The translations under genes and the position numbers were made by a program. The notes under the pieces are model-generated. The model had not been told where the DNA came from, ran no database searches, and was given only the letters and a program-made list of their open reading frames with translations. Of a stretch of 64,000 nucleotides of DNA, positions 59,264 to 64,000 are shown piece after piece. The DNA comes from a bacterium. GTDB lineage: Bacteria > Acidobacteriota > Polarisedimenticolia > Polarisedimenticolales > Polarisedimenticolaceae. The stretch's first letter is position 1, and each line of letters starts with the position of its first letter. Where the stretch lies: positions 1-64,000 of the forward strand of contig JAAELQ010000265.1 of NCBI GenBank assembly GCA_024226515.1, given 5' to 3'.

Positions 59264-61147
59264 ATGAGCGACACGAAGACCGGCTGGCAGCAGAGGTTCC
59301 ACGACAAGGTGGCCACGGCGGACGAGGCCGTGAAACGCATCGGTCCGGGGCAGCGCGTGTTCGTCGGCTCCGGAGCGGGCGAGCCGCAGGCGCTGGTCGA
59401 GGCGCTGTCCGATTGCGCGCAGCTCGTCGACACCGAGGTCGTGCACATCCTGACGCTGGGCATCGCCCCCTACGCCGAGCCGCGGCTGGGCAACCGCTTC
59501 CGACCCAACGCGTACTTCATCGGCCCCAACGTGCGCGACGCGGTGGCCGAGGGCCGCGCCGACTACACGCCGATCTTCCTGTCGGAGATTCCACGCCAGT
59601 TCCGCTCGGGTCGCGTCGTGATCGACGCCGCGCTGATCAGCATCAGCCCGCCCGACGGGCACGGCTACTGCAGCTACGGAGTGTCGACGGACATCGTCAA
59701 GTCGGCCGCCGAGTCGGCGAAGGTGGTCATCGCCGAGGTCAACGAACAGATGCCGCGCGCGTTGGGCGACTGCTTCATCCACGTGCGCGACATCGACGTG
59801 CTGGTCGCGTCCGATCGCGACGTGCTCGAGTCGGTGCAGGGCGAGCCGGACGAGCTGTCGCGCAAGATCGCCCGCAACATCGCCAACCTCGTCGTCGACG
59901 GCGCGACGCTGCAGCTCGGGATCGGCACGATTCCCGACGCGGTTCTGCACTTCCTGACCGACTTCAACGATCTCGGCGTGCACACCGAGATGTTCTCGGA
60001 CGGGATCATTCCGTTGGTCGAGAGCGGCGTGATCAACAACTCGAAGAAGTCGCTGCACCGCGGGAAGATCGTCGCCACCTTCGTCATGGGATCGAAGCGC
60101 CTCTACGAGTTCGTCGACAACAACCCGCTGATCGAGTTCCACCCGACCGAGTACGCCAACGACCCGTTCGTCATCGCGCAGAACGACAACATGATCGCGA
60201 TCAACTCGGCGATCGAGGTCGATCTGACGGGCCAGGTCTGCGCCGACTCGCTGGGGACGATGTTCTACAGCGGGATCGGCGGTCAGGTCGACTTCACGCG
60301 CGGGGCGTCCCGCTCGCGCGCGGGACGACCGATCATCGCGCTGCCCTCGACGGCGAAGAACGAGACGATCTCGCGCATCATGCCCGTGCTGAAGGAAGGG
60401 GCGGGCGTCGTCACCAGCCGCGGCGACGTGCACTACGTCGTGACCGAGTACGGCACCGCCTACCTACATGGCAAGAACATGCGACAGCGGGCGCTGGCGT
60501 TGATCGAGGTGGCTCACCCCAAGTTCCGTCCCTGGCTGCTGGCCGAGGCCAAGGCACGGCATCTGGTCTACGCTGACCAGTTCGAGATGCCCGTACGCAC
60601 GCCGATCTACCCGGCCGAGCTCGAGCGCCCGCTGGAGCTACGCGACGGAACCCAGGTGTTCCTGCGCCCGCTGAAGTTGACCGACGAGGGGTTGCTCAAG
60701 GCGATGTTCTACAAGCTGTCGCCCGAGTCGATCCACTATCGCTTCTTCCGCACGATGAAGGCGATGCCGCACGCGAGCCTGCAGGAGTATCTGAAGATCG
60801 ACTACGAGGCGGACATGGCTCTCGTCGTCTTGACGTCGACCGGCGAGGAGGACGCGGAGATGGTCGGCATCGCCCACTACCTCAACGAGCCGCAGAGCAA
60901 CTTCGCCGAGGCCGCGTTTCTCGTGCGCGACGACTGGCAGGGCAAGGGCATGGGAGCGCAGCTGATCCAGGTGCTGGTCGAGACCGCGCGCCGTCAGGGC
61001 ATCGCCGGTTTCACCGCGGACGTGCTGGCCGACAACGACCGCATGCTGCACGTCTTTCACCGCTGCGGATTCCCCGTCGAGAGCAAGCTGGACGAGGGCA
61101 GCTACCACCTGAGGATTCCGTTCCGCGAACCGAAGCAGGCTGACTGA
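59264..61147 (+). CDS. Acetyl-CoA hydrolase/transferase fused to a GNAT acetyltransferase
   Basis: 627 residues. Residues 8-440 are a family I CoA-transferase of the acetyl-CoA hydrolase/4-hydroxybutyrate CoA-transferase kind. GVHTEMFSDGIIPL carries the catalytic Glu242, with FVGSGAGEPQAL near the start and PSTAKNETISRI later. Residues about 455-620 form a GNAT domain: VFLRPLKLTDEGLL, then FLVRDDWQGKGMGAQLIQVLVETAR with the acetyl-CoA-binding Q/RxxGxG/A loop. This two-domain layout is known in other bacteria, and the GNAT part may acetylate proteins or regulate the transferase. GGGGGA before ATG 59264 supports the start. It is not part of the KamA operon. Confidence 0.88.
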   Translation: MSDTKTGWQQRFHDKVATADEAVKRIGPGQRVFVGSGAGEPQALVEALSDCAQLVDTEVVHILTLGIAPYAEPRLGNRFRPNAYFIGPNVRDAVAEGRADYTPIFLSEIPRQFRSGRVVIDAALISISPPDGHGYCSYGVSTDIVKSAAESAKVVIAEVNEQMPRALGDCFIHVRDIDVLVASDRDVLESVQGEPDELSRKIARNIANLVVDGATLQLGIGTIPDAVLHFLTDFNDLGVHTEMFSDGIIPLVESGVINNSKKSLHRGKIVATFVMGSKRLYEFVDNNPLIEFHPTEYANDPFVIAQNDNMIAINSAIEVDLTGQVCADSLGTMFYSGIGGQVDFTRGASRSRAGRPIIALPSTAKNETISRIMPVLKEGAGVVTSRGDVHYVVTEYGTAYLHGKNMRQRALALIEVAHPKFRPWLLAEAKARHLVYADQFEMPVRTPIYPAELERPLELRDGTQVFLRPLKLTDEGLLKAMFYKLSPESIHYRFFRTMKAMPHASLQEYLKIDYEADMALVVLTSTGEEDAEMVGIAHYLNEPQSNFAEAAFLVRDDWQGKGMGAQLIQVLVETARRQGIAGFTADVLADNDRMLHVFHRCGFPVESKLDEGSYHLRIPFREPKQAD

Positions 61148-61171
61148 CCCCGGCCCGGCTGACCGTGTGTC

Positions 61172-61186
61172 CTAGCAGCCTGCTAG
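61172..61186. terminator. Short palindrome behind the CoA-transferase-GNAT gene
   Basis: CTAGCAG-C-CTGCTAG is a perfect 15-bp inverted repeat 24 bases after the GNAT fusion stop, and it overlaps the stop of the convergent M1 gene. It may fold, but the loop is too small for an ideal terminator and no T-run follows. Confidence 0.3.
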
Positions 61187-64000
61187 CCGGGCATCGATTC
61201 CTTCAGCAACTGCATGTCGGCGCCGCGCTCCTCGGCTTGTTCCAGGGCGCGCTGTGCGACCTCCTCGTGTCCGGTCTCGAACGCGGTGATGGCGAGCAAG
61301 GCATAGGCACGCCCCGTGCCGCTGCGTCGCCCTCTGGAGCGGAACTTCCGCCGCCGTGCGCCGTCGGCGGCACTCTGCCCGGATCGGAACGGAAAGTCGA
61401 GATACAGGAGCTTGCTCAGCTGCTGGTAGGCGGCCTTGTAGTCGCCGGCGCGCACGTCGAGGTGTGAGCGGAGGATGGTTCGCGTCGTGCGGTAGTAGGT
61501 TCTCTCCAGCCCGGTCAACAGATTGCTCACGGACTCGAGTGCGGCGCCCGCATCGGCGTCCCGCTCCTGGTCGATGTACATTCGCGTGCGCGCGATGTGG
61601 ATCAGCGCGTCCTGGATCTTGGACAGGCGCTTGGTCTCCTTGGCCGACGGCGTGTTCTCTCCCGCCGCTTCGGAGTACAGCGGCGCGTTGAGCGCCTGCT
61701 CGAAGAGACTCTCGGCCTCGTCGAACTCACCCGCGCCGGCCAGCTCGATCGCTCGGTAGCGCAGCATACGTTTCGGTTCGCGCTGCTCGCAGTAGAAGCG
61801 GGCCAGCACCTCGCCGCGCTGATCGAGCCAGAAGCTGTCCGGGCGGTCGTCCAGCGTGTAGCTGAACTCGGTGATGGCACCCTCGACGAACATCAGGCCA
61901 CCCAGCCCGCGTTCGGTAACCGTGTCGCTGATCAGCTTTCCCTTGCGCTTGGCGCCGGTCTCTTCACCGGCGGACAACGAGATCTGGAACGGAACGACCA
62001 GCGTCGACGACTCGACATCCATCGCGTCGTTGCGCTCTCGTCCGACGTGCCATGTGCCGGCTTGGGTTTGTTCGAGGCTGTAGCGAAAGCCGCCCGAGGA
62101 GATCTGGCGCGCTTCACCGGCGACCGTCCAGCTTCCGTCGTCGGCCTGGGAGAACTGGTAGCGGTAGTACACCTCCGGAATGCCCGTGCCGTAGATGAAC
62201 TGGTCGGCGAACTCGCCGAGCTCCACACCGGACATGCGCTCGATGGCGCCGAGGAACGTCTCGGTGTCGATGACGCGGTTGTTCACGGCGTCGGCCAGCG
62301 CCTTCAACATCTGCGAGAATGGATCCGGCTGCAGCGCCCGGGCCAGCATGCTGAACACGACGGATCCCTTGTCGTACACGACCGCCTGATACGCGCCCGA
62401 GGACAGGCTGGATTCCAGTCGCGAGCCCAGCACGACGGGGCCGAGAGACTCCACGGTCTTTCCGCCGCTGGTTCCACGTCCGAGCGTACGTTTCCAGCCG
62501 CGCGCGTGTCGGGCGAGGTACACGGACTTGCGATCCGCCTCCTGCGCCGCGAACAGAGTGGCCGAGAAGTCGGCCAGGGCCTCGCTCAGCCACTGATCGC
62601 GGTAGCTGTCCCACCCGACCTTGTTGCCCCACCATTGATGCGACAGCTCGTGTGCGATCGTCTCGCGCCGCCCTTCGCGGCGCCGCCAGCCCGGGTCGTC
62701 GAGATCCTCCACGGACAGAATCCGCCAGCCGCCCCGCGGCGCGGCGAGCAGATAGTGGCTCAGGGTGACGAAGCCGAGAAAGCCCTGCGAGAACGGGCGG
62801 GGCACCGTGGCGATGGTGAGGTAGTCGAGCGGGTATTCGCCGAAACGATCTTCGAGAAACACCAGCGCGTCCTGCACGGTCTCGATCACCTCGTCCTTCA
62901 CGCCCTTGTCGCCGGGCCAGGAGGTCCTGGCGAATCCGATCGTGACGGCGACGTCGCCCGCCTGGAACCGACGAACGTCGTAGGCGCCGACCTCGAACGA
63001 GAATGCGATCGCCGGAAGATCCAGCGTGCGTCGTTGGCAGCGCACTCCCGACTCTTCTCCGGACTCGACTTCGCGCCCGCTCGCCAGTAGCTCGTGCTTC
63101 GCCGGCCAGCGTAGCGTAACGTCGTACGTTGCGCGGTCGACGGCGCCGATCCGCGGGTACCAGGAGTACGTATCCAGCAACGCGAAGATGCCTTTCTCGA
63201 TCTCGTACAGCACCGTACCTTCGTAGTGGATCACGAGCTCCAGCGTCCCGGTGCCGGCGGTCGCCTCCGGCAGCACGACGTGCAATCGCTCCTTCACGCG
63301 GAAGTGCGACAGGGGGGAGCCGTCGGCGCCTTCGACACCCGTCACCGTGAGGTCCGAGTAGAGGCTCAGCGTCGCGACGCGAAGTCCGGCGTGAGTCGAA
63401 TCGATCGTGACACGCGTCGTACCGCGCAGCGTCTGGTCCTTGGGCGTCACGCTGACGTCGGTGGAATAACTACGTGCCTCAAGCCCCGGACGCCCCAGTG
63501 TGGGCTCTCCCGATGCATCGGTGAGCGGGGCCGAGACCCAGGTGTCCCAGTCGCCCAGATCCTCGAAGCGGAGTTGCTTGTAGCGCCCCTTGCGCTTGGA
63601 CTTCTTGATTCTCTTCTTCGCGCGGTGCGCCTCGAGGTCGTCGAGCTCGAGCGGGACGAACTGCCCCAGCGTTACCTGTTCGCCGGCGGCGGGATCCAGC
63701 GCGTAGTAGAAATCCCCGAGCTCCTCCGATCGGCACCAGGCGACGAAGAAACGGTCATGCAGAGTGTCGCCCAGAGCGGCCTTGAGGATCCCCGCACTGA
63801 CTCCGAACCCCCTGCGTTCCGTGCCGTCGACCCATTCGGCGAACGTGCTCCGCGCCGTTTCCGCCGTTCCGGGATCGAGGCCGTCGATCGGAGGGCGTTC
63901 CAGCAGATGCTGCATCACGGCCGGATCGCCCGCGGTGAGCACGACCTGCGTGAGCGGAACGTCGAGCCGTGGGCTCTCGGTGAACAGTCGCAGCTGCTGT
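61183..64000 (-). CDS. M1-family aminopeptidase-like protein, 5' end outside window
   Basis: At least 938 residues; the frame is open to the window edge (64000), so the true start is not seen, and the internal GTG at 63942 is not a convincing start. The zinc site HELSHQWWG followed 18 residues later by the Glu of SEALADF is the complete HExxHx18E motif of M1 peptidases, around 62560-62655. The tricorn/LTA4-like core includes YDKGSVVFSMLARAL and FIYGTGIPEVYYRYQF. The classical GAMEN exopeptidase loop was not recognised; FVTLSHYLLAAP stands near that place. The C-terminal third is helical and TPR-like (AYQQLSKLLYLDFPF, ALLAITAFETGHEEVAQRALEQAEE). A basic linker (RAKKRIKKSKRKGRYKQ-type) lies before the domain. 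Probably envelope-associated, but the signal is off the window. Confidence 0.82.
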   Translation of the reverse strand, partial: QQLRLFTESPRLDVPLTQVVLTAGDPAVMQHLLERPPIDGLDPGTAETARSTFAEWVDGTERRGFGVSAGILKAALGDTLHDRFFVAWCRSEELGDFYYALDPAAGEQVTLGQFVPLELDDLEAHRAKKRIKKSKRKGRYKQLRFEDLGDWDTWVSAPLTDASGEPTLGRPGLEARSYSTDVSVTPKDQTLRGTTRVTIDSTHAGLRVATLSLYSDLTVTGVEGADGSPLSHFRVKERLHVVLPEATAGTGTLELVIHYEGTVLYEIEKGIFALLDTYSWYPRIGAVDRATYDVTLRWPAKHELLASGREVESGEESGVRCQRRTLDLPAIAFSFEVGAYDVRRFQAGDVAVTIGFARTSWPGDKGVKDEVIETVQDALVFLEDRFGEYPLDYLTIATVPRPFSQGFLGFVTLSHYLLAAPRGGWRILSVEDLDDPGWRRREGRRETIAHELSHQWWGNKVGWDSYRDQWLSEALADFSATLFAAQEADRKSVYLARHARGWKRTLGRGTSGGKTVESLGPVVLGSRLESSLSSGAYQAVVYDKGSVVFSMLARALQPDPFSQMLKALADAVNNRVIDTETFLGAIERMSGVELGEFADQFIYGTGIPEVYYRYQFSQADDGSWTVAGEARQISSGGFRYSLEQTQAGTWHVGRERNDAMDVESSTLVVPFQISLSAGEETGAKRKGKLISDTVTERGLGGLMFVEGAITEFSYTLDDRPDSFWLDQRGEVLARFYCEQREPKRMLRYRAIELAGAGEFDEAESLFEQALNAPLYSEAAGENTPSAKETKRLSKIQDALIHIARTRMYIDQERDADAGAALESVSNLLTGLERTYYRTTRTILRSHLDVRAGDYKAAYQQLSKLLYLDFPFRSGQSAADGARRRKFRSRGRRSGTGRAYALLAITAFETGHEEVAQRALEQAEERGADMQLLKESMPG

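Noticed and set aside
1..64000. CRISPR arrays, tRNA or rRNA genes, phage genes
   Set aside because: No spaced identical repeats, cloverleaf or rRNA-like stretches, and no capsid, tail or integrase genes were seen on reading both strands.

Overview
The window is GC-rich DNA, densely coding on both strands, from a Gram-negative bacterium. Outer-membrane proteins (an OmpA-type protein, an Omp85-type barrel, a DUF481 protein and two small beta-barrels), many exported proteins and several lipoproteins show the double membrane. A secreted protein of the VWFA-related type first described in Acidobacteria, Ser/Thr kinases joined to TolB-like or TPR modules, and cysteine-rich, thrombospondin-type-3 and dockerin-like repeats point to Acidobacteriota or a close relative. 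This placement is an inference from gene content. The organism very probably uses selenocysteine, because a peroxiredoxin gene has an in-frame TGA exactly at the peroxidatic cysteine codon.

Layout. 1-175: the edge of an IS630-type insertion sequence. 218-5263: a divergent RpiR-type regulator and a four-gene, ATGA-coupled operon (KamA-like radical SAM aminomutase, two 3-oxoacid CoA-transferase subunits, a GSA-like class III aminotransferase). Together these could turn an alpha-amino acid into a beta-amino acid, then a 3-oxo acid, then its CoA ester. 5268-18657: two very large exported proteins (a metalloprotease/di-heme/dockerin fusion and a 2327-residue LamG/TSP3 protein) around a hydrolase lipoprotein, an O-methyltransferase and a small STAS-like protein. 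18883-23641: a sigma-54 activator and a membrane Ser/Thr kinase with a TolB-like propeller. 23613-33377: mostly exported or membrane proteins, including a multiheme cytochrome, an MFS exporter, a DUF481 protein, a C69 dipeptidase, an M48-like protein without its catalytic Glu, a frameshifted small secreted gene and a beta-helix protein.

33476-50886: a molybdopterin oxidoreductase, a uracil-DNA glycosylase-like protein, small barrels and lipoproteins, a VOC/NTF2 fusion, a Tat-exported protein, DUF1697 and DUF169 proteins, an SGNH/TPR protein, the VWFA-related protein, an OmpA protein, a gamma-carbonic anhydrase, an orphan ParA and a GYD protein. 50894-64000: a second Ser/Thr kinase with TPRs, the selenocysteine peroxiredoxin-glutaredoxin fusion, an MmyB-type regulator with a palindromic operator candidate, a 274-bp MITE-like element sitting exactly on the stop codons of two convergent genes, an Omp85-like barrel, an esterase, an acetyl-CoA hydrolase/transferase-GNAT fusion and a 5'-truncated M1 aminopeptidase.

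Points that stand out are the selenoprotein, the proposed beta-amino-acid route, a C-terminal module shared by four exported proteins, the M43-DUF1111 fusion, the HLMAH pseudoprotease and the MITE-like element. No tRNA, rRNA or CRISPR array was seen. Every gap between genes is shorter than 300 bp.
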